Source of the DNA: Candidatus Viridilinea mediisalina
GTDB taxonomy: Bacteria; Chloroflexota; Chloroflexia; Chloroflexales; Chloroflexaceae
DNA: 43,041 nt
Reading direction: 5' to 3'
Assembly (NCBI RefSeq): GCF_002532535.1
Contig: NZ_NQWI01000037.1
Span: 1-43,041 of the forward strand
The notes under the pieces: model-generated
Told to the model about the DNA's origin: nothing
The model's input: the letters and a program-made list of their open reading frames with translations, nothing else
The model's database searches: none
Part shown: positions 1 to 8,291 of the stretch, one piece after another
Layout: each line of letters opens with the position of its first letter
How positions within the stretch are numbered: position 1 is the stretch's first letter
Translations under genes and position numbers: made by a program

Positions 1-165
1 CTATTTTCTATTTTCTATTTTCTATTTTCTATTTTCTATTTTCTCGTTCCTACTGGTGCCGAAAACCTATTTTCTATTTTCTATTTTCTATTTTCTATTT
101 TCTCGTTCCTACTGGTGCCGAAAACCTATTTTCTATTTTCTATTTTCTATTTTCTATTTTCTCGT
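1..165. repeat. 59-bp tandem repeat built on CTATTTT heptamers
   Basis: Three units with a 59-bp period. Each unit is 5-6 copies of the heptamer CTATTTT (1-42, 67-101, 126-160) followed by a 24-bp linker that begins CTCGTTCC and ends GAAAAC; the third linker is cut off after CTCGTTCCTA. The array is a repeat of repeats. On the minus strand the heptamer reads AAAATAG, so it contains a stop in every frame. It lies directly upstream of hypC and runs off the left edge of the window. Confidence 0.95.
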
Positions 166-194
166 TCCTATACCCTTCCCTTAGGAGGTCAATC

Positions 195-452
195 ATGTGC
201 CTTGGTGTTCCCGGAAAAATCGTCGCCCTTGACCCGGATAGTGAAAGCATGCCTATGGGCAAAGTCAGCTTTGGCGGCATTGTCAAAGAGGTCTGTTTGG
301 CCTACACCCCCGAAGCGCAGCTCGGCGACTATGTGATCGTGCATGTTGGCTTTGCCTTGAGCATCGTTGATGAAGCCGAGGCGCAACAGGTTTTTGCCTA
401 TCTCCGTGAGATGGATGAGCTTACGGAGCTTCAGGTTGAGCAACCGGAGTGA
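195..452 (+). CDS. hypC: [NiFe]-hydrogenase maturation chaperone HypC/HupF
   Basis: 85 residues, the usual size for HypC. It begins MCLGVPGKI, with the family's essential Cys2 directly after the initiator Met, and carries the conserved HVGFAL stretch (about residues 51-56). HypC binds HypD and the hydrogenase large-subunit precursor and helps deliver the Fe(CN)2CO group. The start is fixed by a strong AGGAGG seven bases upstream (183-188). hypD and hypE follow on the same strand, but a MITE-like repeat and a small antitoxin gene now separate hypC from hypD. hypA, hypB, hypF and the hydrogenase itself are not in the window. Confidence 0.96.
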   Translation: MCLGVPGKIVALDPDSESMPMGKVSFGGIVKEVCLAYTPEAQLGDYVIVHVGFALSIVDEAEAQQVFAYLREMDELTELQVEQPE

Positions 453-458
453 TGGTTT

Positions 459-562
459 ATACCATTTACGATTGTAGATTGCCGATTGCAGATTGCCGAA
501 CATAGCGTCCCAATGGGCGTTAGCGTTCTTGATAAGGCGGCATGTTCAAGGGTAATTGGTAT
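459..562 (+). repeat. MITE-like element, copy 1 (ATACCA ends)
   Basis: About 104 bp. The left end is ATACCATTTACG and the right end is GTAATTGGTAT, an imperfect terminal inverted repeat of about 11 bp. Inside are AGATTG-type heptamers, then a conserved body (CGTCCCAATGGGCGTTAGCG, then GGCATGTTCAAGG). The same order recurs at 9512, 19068 (reversed), 22277 (broken) and 27321. It has no coding capacity, so any mobility would need a transposase in trans. Confidence 0.85.
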
Positions 563-620
563 TATGAGGATGCGCGGGGTTGTAAGCCCCAACGATGTTG
601 GTGTAGCCCTAATCCATACC

Positions 621-649
621 TTGACCACAGGTATAACTATTATTATACT
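621..649 (+). promoter_or_regulatory. Sigma70-type promoter of the orphan antitoxin
   Basis: TTGACC (621-626) and TATACT (644-649) are separated by exactly 17 bp. The ATG at 656 lies six bases after the -10 box, so the predicted transcript would begin at or next to the start codon and have no leader. Confidence 0.7.
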
Positions 650-655
650 GGCAAC

Positions 656-892
656 ATGAAAACAGCTATTTCCATACCCGACCCGCTCTTCCAAGCGGCG
701 GAGCAATATGCTCAGGAACAAGGTCTCTCACGAAGCGAATTGTATGCCCGAGCCATTCAGCATTATCTCCAAACCTATCGTTATCAAGGCATAACCGAGG
801 CACTCAATCGAATTTATGCAGAAGAAGATGCATCTATTGAGCCTGGGTACATTGCTGTGCAAACGCAGATTTTGCCGAAGGAAGACTGGTAA
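656..892 (+). CDS. Orphan MazE-like ribbon-helix-helix antitoxin
   Basis: 78 residues. The N-terminus (MKTAISIPDPLFQAAEQYA, then GLSRSELYARAIQHYL) fits a ribbon-helix-helix DNA-binding fold of the MazE-type antitoxins, and the C-terminus LPKEDW resembles the toxin-binding tail of that family. No MazF-type toxin follows; hypD begins 21 bases after the stop. An upstream ATG at 542 in the same frame would add 38 residues, but these come from the MITE and look unnatural, so 656 is preferred. It is probably a solitary antitoxin or transcription regulator left after toxin loss. The family call is from the motif only. Confidence 0.75.
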   Translation: MKTAISIPDPLFQAAEQYAQEQGLSRSELYARAIQHYLQTYRYQGITEALNRIYAEEDASIEPGYIAVQTQILPKEDW

Positions 893-913
893 TGCATCAA
901 CCAGAGGCTCCCC

Positions 914-1996
914 ATGAAATATGTAGATGAATATCGTGATGCCACGGATGTGCAGAGGTTTCTACAGGCGCTGAGGCAGGTGGTGCGCCGCCCGTGGACG
1001 ATTATGGAGATTTGTGGGGGCCAGACCCATACGTTGGTCAAGTCGGGCTTGGAGCGTATGTTGCCGCCGGAGGTGCGCCTCGTTCACGGCCCGGGTTGTC
1101 CGGTCTGTGTGACGCCGTTGGAATTGATTGATCGGGCCCTTGCGCTGGCCGCCCGCCCGGAGGTGATCTTTACCTCTTTTGGTGACATGCTGCGTGTGCC
1201 GGGCTCGCAACAGGATCTGTTGAGCGTTAAGGCGGCAGGGGGGGATGTGCGGATTGTCTATTCGCCCTTGGATGCGGTCAAGTTGGCCCAGAAGCACCCT
1301 GAGCGCGAAGTGGTCTTCTTTGCGGTGGGCTTTGAGACGACGGCACCCGCTAATGCGATGGCGGTCTACCATGCCCAAAGGTTGGGCTTGAGCAACTTTT
1401 CGATTCTGGCGGCGCATGTGTTGGTTCCACCGGCGATGGCGGCGCTGCTGGCCGCGCCCAATTGCCAAATCCAGGGCTTCTTGGCAGCCGGGCATGTCTG
1501 TGCAATCATGGGCTATGAGGAGTATCTGCCGTTGGCCGAGCGCTACCGCGTACCCATTGTGGTCACCGGCTTTGAGCCGCTCGATCTGCTGCAAGGGATC
1601 TACATGACCGTGGAGTTGCTTGAACGGGGCGCGTGGGGCGTAGAGAACCAGTATGTGCGCGCCGTCACGCGCAAGGGCAACCAGCATGCCCAGCGGATTA
1701 TGCACGAAGTCTTTGAGGTGCGTGAGCGCCAATGGCGCGGCATTGGCCCGATTGCCCAGAGTGGGCTGGGGCTCCGGGCGGCCTATGCAGCCTATGATGC
1801 CGAGCAGAAGTTTCATGTAGCGACCATCAAAGCCAATGAATCGCCCCTTTGCATTGCGGGCCAGATCATGCAAGGCTTGGCCCGCCCGCCCGATTGTAGC
1901 GCCTTTGGTACCCAGTGTAGCCCCGAACAACCACTTGGTGCGCCGATGGTTTCGTCTGAAGGGGCATGTGCGGCCTACTATCAGTTTAGGAAATAG
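914..1996 (+). CDS. hypD: [NiFe]-hydrogenase maturation protein HypD
   Basis: 360 residues, normal for HypD. HypD is the Fe-S scaffold on which, with HypC, the Fe(CN)2CO group of the hydrogenase active site is assembled. Visible signatures are the CGGQTHT motif (Cys34), GPGCPVC (Cys62 and Cys65, the thiol redox pair of the family), and a Cys-rich C-terminus (SPLC, PPDC, GTQC, then [10 protein letters not shown]) matching the [4Fe-4S] binding region. It is followed by hypE after 27 bases. The upstream sequence AGAGGCTCCCC gives only a weak ribosome binding site. Confidence 0.97.
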   Translation: MKYVDEYRDATDVQRFLQALRQVVRRPWTIMEICGGQTHTLVKSGLERMLPPEVRLVHGPGCPVCVTPLELIDRALALAARPEVIFTSFGDMLRVPGSQQDLLSVKAAGGDVRIVYSPLDAVKLAQKHPEREVVFFAVGFETTAPANAMAVYHAQRLGLSNFSILAAHVLVPPAMAALLAAPNCQIQGFLAAGHVCAIMGYEEYLPLAERYRVPIVVTGFEPLDLLQGIYMTVELLERGAWGVENQYVRAVTRKGNQHAQRIMHEVFEVRERQWRGIGPIAQSGLGLRAAYAAYDAEQKFHVATIKANESPLCIAGQIMQGLARPPDCSAFGTQCSPEQPLGAPMVSSEGACAAYYQFRK

Positions 1997-2023
1997 GAGA
2001 CAGGAAGTAGAAGGACGCCCACA

Positions 2024-3070
2024 ATGTCCCTAGAACTCCAATGCCCGTTGCCGCTACACAACTACCCCACGGTCACCATGGGCCATGGTGGGGGTGGGCG
2101 CTTGAGCCAGCAGTTGATCGAGGGGATGCTACGCCCCGCTCTGAGCAACCCGGCGCTTGATGCGTTGCACGATGGTGCTCGTTTGGCGCTTGGTGGTGAG
2201 CAGGTGGCTTTCACGACCGATTCCTATGTGATTAGTCCGCTCTTCTTTCCTGGTGGCGACATTGGTGCACTGGCGATCCATGGGACAATCAATGATCTGG
2301 CGATGTGCGGTGCCCAGCCTTTGGCGCTTGCAGTGGGCCTGATTATCGAAGAGGGCTTGCCGATGGAGACGCTCTGGCGTGTGGTGCAGAGTATGCAAGC
2401 CGCCGCTCGTGAGGCTGGGGTTGCGGTGGTAACGGGTGATACCAAGGTGGTTGAGCGGGGCAAAGGGGATGGTATCTTCATCAATACGAGCGGCATTGGT
2501 CTGATTCCGCCTGGCATTGTGCTCGATCCGCGCCGCGCCGCGCCCGGCGATCATGTGCTGCTCAGTGGGCCGATTGCGAACCATGGCATTGCGATTATGT
2601 CTGTGCGTGAAGGTTTGGCCTTCGAGACGGCCCTAGAGAGCGATTCGGCGGCGCTGCATGGCTTGGTGGCGGGCCTGCTTGAAGCTGTTGGTACACATGT
2701 GCATGTGCTGCGCGACCCCACGCGGGGCGGTGTGGCCTCGGCGCTCAACGAGATTGCTCAAGCAGCCGGGGTTGGGATGAGTCTTGATGAAGCGGCCATC
2801 CCGCTGGACGAGGCGGTACGCGGGGCCTGCGAGATGCTCGGATTGGATCCGCTCTATGTTGCCAATGAGGGTAAATGTTTGGCTATTGTGGCCCCTGAAC
2901 AGAGCGAAGCGGCCCTCGCTAGCATGCGGGCCCACCCCCTGGGCCAGTCTGCCGCGATCATTGGCCATGTCAATAGCACCAATCCCGGACGGGTTACGCT
3001 GCGCTCGCGCATCGGCGGTAGCCGCGTGGTGGACATGTTGAGTGGTGAGCAACTTCCGAGGATCTGTTAG
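2024..3070 (+). CDS. hypE: [NiFe]-hydrogenase maturation protein HypE (thiocarbamate dehydratase)
   Basis: 348 residues. HypE dehydrates its carbamoylated C-terminal Cys to a thiocyanate in an ATP-dependent step and donates cyanide to the iron. The protein ends in PRIC, the diagnostic C-terminal motif with the reactive Cys as last residue. The N-terminal GHGGGGRLSQQLI and TTDSYVISPLFFPGGDIG stretches are typical of the PurM/ThiL/HypE fold. AGAAGGA upstream provides a ribosome binding site. The sequence between hypD and hypE resembles AGGAAGTAG-type heptamers. The stop lies eight bases before the next gene. Confidence 0.97.
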   Translation: MSLELQCPLPLHNYPTVTMGHGGGGRLSQQLIEGMLRPALSNPALDALHDGARLALGGEQVAFTTDSYVISPLFFPGGDIGALAIHGTINDLAMCGAQPLALAVGLIIEEGLPMETLWRVVQSMQAAAREAGVAVVTGDTKVVERGKGDGIFINTSGIGLIPPGIVLDPRRAAPGDHVLLSGPIANHGIAIMSVREGLAFETALESDSAALHGLVAGLLEAVGTHVHVLRDPTRGGVASALNEIAQAAGVGMSLDEAAIPLDEAVRGACEMLGLDPLYVANEGKCLAIVAPEQSEAALASMRAHPLGQSAAIIGHVNSTNPGRVTLRSRIGGSRVVDMLSGEQLPRIC

Positions 3071-3078
3071 TACCATCT

Positions 3079-6000
3079 ATGACTCAAAAATTTCACCTCA
3101 CCGCTTCGATCATTGTCTCCCATTTTAAGCATCGCTGTGACCGACGCTTGCGCTGGGGCGTCGTTGCGAAACAGGATCGTGGGAAGCCTGGGCTTGGTTG
3201 GAATGTGCCCGCCCATTTGCGTAGCCATAACCGTCCTGGCATCGGGCTGCTGATGGCAGCGGGCGATGCGTTTGAACTGGAGCGCGTCCAGGCGCTGGAG
3301 GCGAGCCTCACGACCACGCCGCCGCTGCCGGGCTTGGAGCAGCGCCTGCACCACGCCGGTTTGCAGCAAGAGCGGGGACGTACCCGGGTAGTGCCGTTGC
3401 CGCTCAACGATACAATTGCGCTGCTGCGCCAGCCCACACCGCCCCGTTTCATCGCTCAGGTAGACATCAATCTCGCTAACCACCAGGCCATCGCGGAGCG
3501 CTTTTTGCGCCAGTTTGGCCTTGATCCCAACCAGATCGAACTGGGCGTTTCGCGTCCCGATCTGCTCGAACTGCTTCCTGCGACGCCCGACCAGCCCCAG
3601 CGCCGGGTGCGCGTCTGGGATTTTAAGGGCAGCCAGGTGCCGCGCCACGAACATTATATCCAGGTGGCTTTCTATACGCTGCTGCTAGAGGCGGTGTTGG
3701 CTGAGTTTGGCCTGCCCGATCTTGTGGTTGACCCGCAGTTGGCGGTGATTGAGGCGCGGCGTGAGCGTACCATTTGTGAGTTGGCACCCTACCGTTTGGC
3801 CTTGAGCGACTTTCTCTGCAACCGCCTGCCCGCACTGCTGGCGCTGCCCGCTGCTGAGGCCCACTTCCACGTCCATGCGGGTTGCACGCTCTGCGAGTAT
3901 CTGGAGGAGTGCCGGACCCAAGCCAATGCCGCCTTCGATCTCTCGCGCCTGCCCTACATCAGTTCCGAGTCGAAGCACCACCTACTGGCCGCCGGAGTGC
4001 GCAGCCATACCGATCTGGTCGGCCTTGATCCAGAGCGCGACCAGCAGCGCATTGAGCAGTTGCGCCAACTGAGCCACGATCTGGCCAGTAACCTCGTGCG
4101 CTACCTCGCCGCAGCCCAAGCCCTGCATGATGGCACGCCGCGTCTCTTAGCAACCCATAGCTTCCAGATGCCCGCCTACGAAGATGTGCGCGTCGTTATC
4201 TCCGCCGAGCAGGATGGAGTGACTGGCACATGCTTTGCCTTGGGGCTCAAGAGCTACGAGGGCTGGGACGAGGGGCGCGGGCGTCCGTTGGGCCAGGAGC
4301 ATGTCTTCATCGCTGAGCATGAGGGTGATGAAGTAGCTATGCTGCTGCCCTTTCTGCAAACCCTCAACCGCCTGTTGGAAGCGCTTGATGCGGAAAATGA
4401 GGCCCAACGTGGCCAACCGCTTGATAGTGATCCGCGCATCGCTGCCGCAGCCCAAACGCATCTTGCGGCCCAAACGGAACTGGCCGATTTCAAGCAGACC
4501 CACGCTGCTGCGTTGCGGAAGCGTGATGCCAATGCTACCGCGTTACGGGCCAAACGTACGGAACTAGAACAGGCTGAAAAGGAGGCAGCCAAGGAGCTCA
4601 AGTTGGCTTGCAGCCTTGTGCAGCGCGAACAGCGCCGTGCCCAGAAGCGGCTCCACTTCTACTTCTACGACACCCTCGATCTGTTGGTACTCAAAGGGCT
4701 GATCGAGCGCCACATGTTCGCCAGCGAGCCGCCTGAATTGCGCGTTGAACTAGACAACCTGATGCGCCTCTTCCCCCCCGAAGCGGTGCTGCCCGATGCC
4801 GAGACCTTCCGTAGCATCCCGGCGACGATTGTGGTGCTGCTGCTCCGCAAACTGATCGCCCTGCCCATCCCCTATGCCTACGATCTGCGCGAGGTCGCAC
4901 AGTGCTACCAACCACACAAGGGGGGCTTCAGCTTTCGCACGCGCTACGGCTTCAGTTGGGAACACTCCAACCAGATTGCTTTCGAGCGCATCCACGATGT
5001 ATGGCGCAACCAGGATTTCACCTATACCCAGCGCGGCAAAGCGGTCAGGCTGACGCCAAAAGAGATTGTGCGGGAAATTGGGCAGGCTGTGCGTGCCAAA
5101 TTGCGGGCGAGCGATGCGATCATTCGGCGCATCAAAACCGACTTTAAGGAACAGTTGCTCTTACGCAAAGAACCTTTTCGCCTCTACAAGCTCGGCGATC
5201 CGCTCCAAGCCCAGATGCTGGAAGCCTTGCGCATCTTTACCACGCTTGAGGTTAGCCATGAAGAACTGGCGACCAAGCAGCGCCACACCCTGCCCGTGAG
5301 CGACCGCGTGGCCAGTTTTGTCTGCCTCTCAGGGCTACGCGCCCTCACTGATGATCTTGATGCGGAAGGCTGCCTCTGGTTTACTTTCGACCCCGTTGCT
5401 GCTGATGCCAAATTTGAACCTGGCGACTTTAATCTTGTGCTGACACCTAGTGACCAGCCGCATATTCTGTTGAGCGAGATTGACGGCGAGCTCTTCAATA
5501 CCACGAGCAACCGTTGGCGCTTTGCGCCCTACAAGGTGACGCTCTGCGCCTATGATCTCCACAGCAACCCGCCCCGTGTACAACTCAAAGCAGAGCACCC
5601 CCCACAATTCCGCAAGGTCTTTGAACCCGACCAGACCTACGTGCTGGATCGCCTCTTTGTGGACTACAATTCACCAAAGGTCTTTGAGGTACTCCAACGG
5701 ATCGCCAGCGCCCCTGCGCCTGCCGCGCACCTGCACGCGCTTATGGCCACCGCGACCAATCCTGCTTGGCAGCCCTGGATGCCTGACGTAGTGGGCCTTG
5801 AAGACGCCATGCGCCAACTGATCAGTGCCAGCGGTAGCGACCCCGACGGGCTGCTCAATGAAGGCCAATGGCAGGCATGGCGGGGCGTCTTCCGCGAGCC
5901 ACTCACGCTTGTCTGGGGGCCGCCGGGTACAGGCAAGACCCACACGATTGCCCATATGCTGATCGGCGCGATCCTTGCTGCCCGTATTCAGCAACGGCCC

Positions 6001-7272
6001 GTGCGCGTCCTCGTGAGCGCCTTCACCCACCATGCGATCAACAACGTGTTGCGGAAAGTGGGCGAACTCACTGCGCGCTACGGCCTTGGGGCCGACCTGG
6101 TGCAGTTGGGCAAACTGCAGCGCAACGCCCCCGCTGGGCCCGATCCTGAACTGCCGGGCGTTTTGCCGCTCGACACCAAAAGTTTCAGTAACAGCTTGGA
6201 GAACGCCAGCCCCTGCCAGATTGTAGGTGCCACCGTCTGGGCGCTACACCACGCCATGCAGCAAGCGGGCGACCTCTTGCAAGCCTGGTTCGATCTGATT
6301 CTGATTGACGAAGCCTCGCAGATGAAGTTGCCCGATGCGCTGATCGCCTTTGCCGCAAGCAAAGCGAGTGCCCAGATCATCCTCGCGGGCGATGATCGCC
6401 AACTGCCGCCAATTATTCATGGCGACTACCCCGAAGAGCAGCAGCACCTGCTCAGTTCAGTCTTCGCCTTTGTGCGCCAGCGGGTGGAAGTGGAGCGCCC
6501 CGAATTAGAAGCACGCATCCTCTTCCAGCTCGAAGCCAACTTCCGCATGAACGAACCGCTCACCGCCTACCCCCGCGATGTCCTCTACCATGGGCGCTTT
6601 TTTGCCACCAAGCCAGCCATCCGCATCGCCACAAGTAGCATGCTCCAAGCTGCAACCGATGATCTCGTGGATTTTTTGCTCCACCCGGAACGGGCAGTTA
6701 TCTTAGTGCGCTATCAACCGCCGCACAGCTACACCGCCCGCAACCCATTGGAAGCGGCCCTTGCCACCCAGATCGTGGTGCGGCTGCGTGACCTGCTGAT
6801 AGATCAGCGCAGCAATCTGGTCTATGATGCAGCCCAATTCAGTGCGGAAGGGGTCGCGATCCTCGCGCCGCACCGGGCCCAAAACAGCGCTATTAGGCAA
6901 CAGTTGCGCAATGTAGGCTTTGACAGCGCCAACCAACCCATGCCCCTCGTAGACACCGTAGACAAACTCCAGGGCCAAGAGCGCGACGTGATCATCATGT
7001 CTTACGGCGTCACCGACAGCGAATATGCCGAAATGGAGGCGGAGTTTCTCTTAAGCAGCAAGCGTTTCAACGTCGCTGCAACACGAGCGCGCCACAAACT
7101 GATTGTGCTCTGCGCCGACACGATCCTCGACCTCGTACCCACCGATCCGCAGGTTCTCAACGATGCCATGATGCTGAAAGAATTCCGGCGCTACTGCGAC
7201 AGCGGTATGCGGCGCTTGCGCTGGCCGGGGGGCGAGGGGGAAGTGGTGGTGCAGTGGAAGGATTTTGGGTAA
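3079..7272 (+). CDS. Dna2-like Fe-S nuclease / SF1 helicase fusion
   Basis: 1397 residues. The N-terminus carries a PD-(D/E)XK nuclease with WDFKG (Asp181, Lys183). It also has the iron-sulfur staple arrangement known from Dna2, AddB and Cas4: Cys20 in HRCDRRLRW, and Cys269, Cys272, Cys278 in a C-x2-C-x5-C cluster. A helical or coiled middle region follows. The C-terminal third is an SF1 helicase: Walker A GPPGTGKT (947-954), Walker B LIDEAS (1075-1080), GDDRQLPP, then VDKLQGQERDVIIMS and NVAATRARHKLIVL. The protein should unwind and cut DNA ends or flaps. It starts eight bases after hypE without a clear ribosome binding site, which suggests translational coupling, although the functions look unrelated. 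The substrate cannot be told from sequence; repair or defence are both possible. Confidence 0.88.
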   Translation: MTQKFHLTASIIVSHFKHRCDRRLRWGVVAKQDRGKPGLGWNVPAHLRSHNRPGIGLLMAAGDAFELERVQALEASLTTTPPLPGLEQRLHHAGLQQERGRTRVVPLPLNDTIALLRQPTPPRFIAQVDINLANHQAIAERFLRQFGLDPNQIELGVSRPDLLELLPATPDQPQRRVRVWDFKGSQVPRHEHYIQVAFYTLLLEAVLAEFGLPDLVVDPQLAVIEARRERTICELAPYRLALSDFLCNRLPALLALPAAEAHFHVHAGCTLCEYLEECRTQANAAFDLSRLPYISSESKHHLLAAGVRSHTDLVGLDPERDQQRIEQLRQLSHDLASNLVRYLAAAQALHDGTPRLLATHSFQMPAYEDVRVVISAEQDGVTGTCFALGLKSYEGWDEGRGRPLGQEHVFIAEHEGDEVAMLLPFLQTLNRLLEALDAENEAQRGQPLDSDPRIAAAAQTHLAAQTELADFKQTHAAALRKRDANATALRAKRTELEQAEKEAAKELKLACSLVQREQRRAQKRLHFYFYDTLDLLVLKGLIERHMFASEPPELRVELDNLMRLFPPEAVLPDAETFRSIPATIVVLLLRKLIALPIPYAYDLREVAQCYQPHKGGFSFRTRYGFSWEHSNQIAFERIHDVWRNQDFTYTQRGKAVRLTPKEIVREIGQAVRAKLRASDAIIRRIKTDFKEQLLLRKEPFRLYKLGDPLQAQMLEALRIFTTLEVSHEELATKQRHTLPVSDRVASFVCLSGLRALTDDLDAEGCLWFTFDPVAADAKFEPGDFNLVLTPSDQPHILLSEIDGELFNTTSNRWRFAPYKVTLCAYDLHSNPPRVQLKAEHPPQFRKVFEPDQTYVLDRLFVDYNSPKVFEVLQRIASAPAPAAHLHALMATATNPAWQPWMPDVVGLEDAMRQLISASGSDPDGLLNEGQWQAWRGVFREPLTLVWGPPGTGKTHTIAHMLIGAILAARIQQRPVRVLVSAFTHHAINNVLRKVGELTARYGLGADLVQLGKLQRNAPAGPDPELPGVLPLDTKSFSNSLENASPCQIVGATVWALHHAMQQAGDLLQAWFDLILIDEASQMKLPDALIAFAASKASAQIILAGDDRQLPPIIHGDYPEEQQHLLSSVFAFVRQRVEVERPELEARILFQLEANFRMNEPLTAYPRDVLYHGRFFATKPAIRIATSSMLQAATDDLVDFLLHPERAVILVRYQPPHSYTARNPLEAALATQIVVRLRDLLIDQRSNLVYDAAQFSAEGVAILAPHRAQNSAIRQQLRNVGFDSANQPMPLVDTVDKLQGQERDVIIMSYGVTDSEYAEMEAEFLLSSKRFNVAATRARHKLIVLCADTILDLVPTDPQVLNDAMMLKEFRRYCDSGMRRLRWPGGEGEVVVQWKDFG

Positions 7273-7274
7273 TA

Positions 7275-7325
7275 CCCTTGTTCTTCCGCTTTGGCGGCTA
7301 CGCCGCCAAAGCGGAAGAACAAGGG
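7275..7325. repeat. Perfect 24-bp hairpin with GGCGGC-TAC-GCCGCC tip
   Basis: Two perfectly complementary 24-base arms (7275-7298 and 7302-7325) surround the loop TAC, two bases after the helicase stop codon. It may terminate or stabilise the transcript but has no T-run. The tip matches hairpins at 29087, 36990 and 41362, while the outer arm sequence (CCCTTGTTCTTCCGCTTT) is unique to this copy. Confidence 0.95.
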
Positions 7326-7426
7326 AGCGGAGCGCAAACAGCGCAGCTTTGTTGCGTTCCTTATATTCTGCGTGAGCGTTTTGCTGTTCTGTTCTTCTGT
7401 TCTGTTGTTCCTCTGTTCTTCTCCGC

Positions 7427-8149
7427 TTATGCCATCAACTCACGGATCGTCGCCAAGTTCGCCGCATCCACCGCTTCCCAACCGGGCATATTCAGGTCGT
7501 TGAGTACCTCTTTACCCAGATTGTCACTCGTCATAGCCACGAGGGCTTGGCGCAACTGCTCGGCCTGCCCGGCCAAGCTAGGCGCAACACAGAAGGAGTG
7601 GAAGGCGCACTGCTCATTGGTCGTATGCAGCAACGTGACCATCGCCTGGCCTTGGGGCGAAAGATCCGCATAGGAGTCGCGGTCAAGAACCCCGTAGGGC
7701 GCATCGCCCCCCCAGACGGCTTGGACAACACCGAGCCAGCTATCGCGGCCAACAATCTCACCAGGGTTCATGCCTTGGGCCTGAAGCATGCGCATAGCCA
7801 GTTTCATAGGCAGCGTGCCGTTAATCGTCGCCAGCTTCGCCCCACCCATCTTGGCCACCGCAGCATCAGCCAACTCGGTACTCGCCACCACCACCGCCTC
7901 ATCGAACCGTCCGGTCACCCGTGCAATGGCGCTATAGCCATGCTGATCCACCAACTTCAGGGTATCACCAGCATTGGCATAGACCAGATCGCTGGCCGCA
8001 AAGCGCTCGTGGAAATCGGCAAAATCGAGCGCCAAACCAAAACTGACTTCCAGACTCATGCTGTTCGAAAGGTACTGAACCAGACGATACCAGCCTTCAG
8101 AATTGCGAACGGTGTCGTGTGGGCAGACGGCTAATTTGAGGTTTCCCAT
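7427..8149 (-). CDS. PhnD-like periplasmic-binding-fold protein without signal peptide
   Basis: 240 residues. The pattern fits the phosphate/phosphite/phosphonate-binding (PhnD-like, type 2 periplasmic binding) family: an N-terminal strand LKLAVCPHD, then SLEVSFGLALDFADF, DLVYANAGD, and a hinge region with GRDSWLGVVQAVWGGDAPYGV. There is no signal peptide or lipobox and no ABC permease or ATPase nearby, so a stand-alone intracellular ligand sensor is more likely than a transporter subunit. The start is supported by AAGGAG eight bases upstream on the minus strand. It diverges from the gene at 8292. The ligand is unknown. Confidence 0.65.
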   Translation of the reverse strand: MGNLKLAVCPHDTVRNSEGWYRLVQYLSNSMSLEVSFGLALDFADFHERFAASDLVYANAGDTLKLVDQHGYSAIARVTGRFDEAVVVASTELADAAVAKMGGAKLATINGTLPMKLAMRMLQAQGMNPGEIVGRDSWLGVVQAVWGGDAPYGVLDRDSYADLSPQGQAMVTLLHTTNEQCAFHSFCVAPSLAGQAEQLRQALVAMTSDNLGKEVLNDLNMPGWEAVDAANLATIRELMA

Positions 8150-8291
8150 GGTCTATACTCCTTAGTATGCTCAAGCTGTACGCGAGGTGGGGCAGGTGGT
8201 ACAGCACCAACCGCTTGGTTTTATGTATCGAGTATACTAAAATTCTGTAACCAAACCGTAACCTGAAGCATAACATATTGGGTGTTTCACT

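Noticed and set aside
542-655. N-terminal extension of the antitoxin (MFKGNWYYED...)
   Set aside because: Encoded by the MITE; a consensus promoter lies downstream of that ATG.
962-1930. 322-codon open frame antisense to hypD
   Set aside because: It is the complement of a highly conserved gene and its product is His/Arg-rich without any family pattern.
7547-8134. 195-codon frame antisense to the PhnD-like gene
   Set aside because: No ribosome binding site and no recognisable pattern; a shadow of the real gene.
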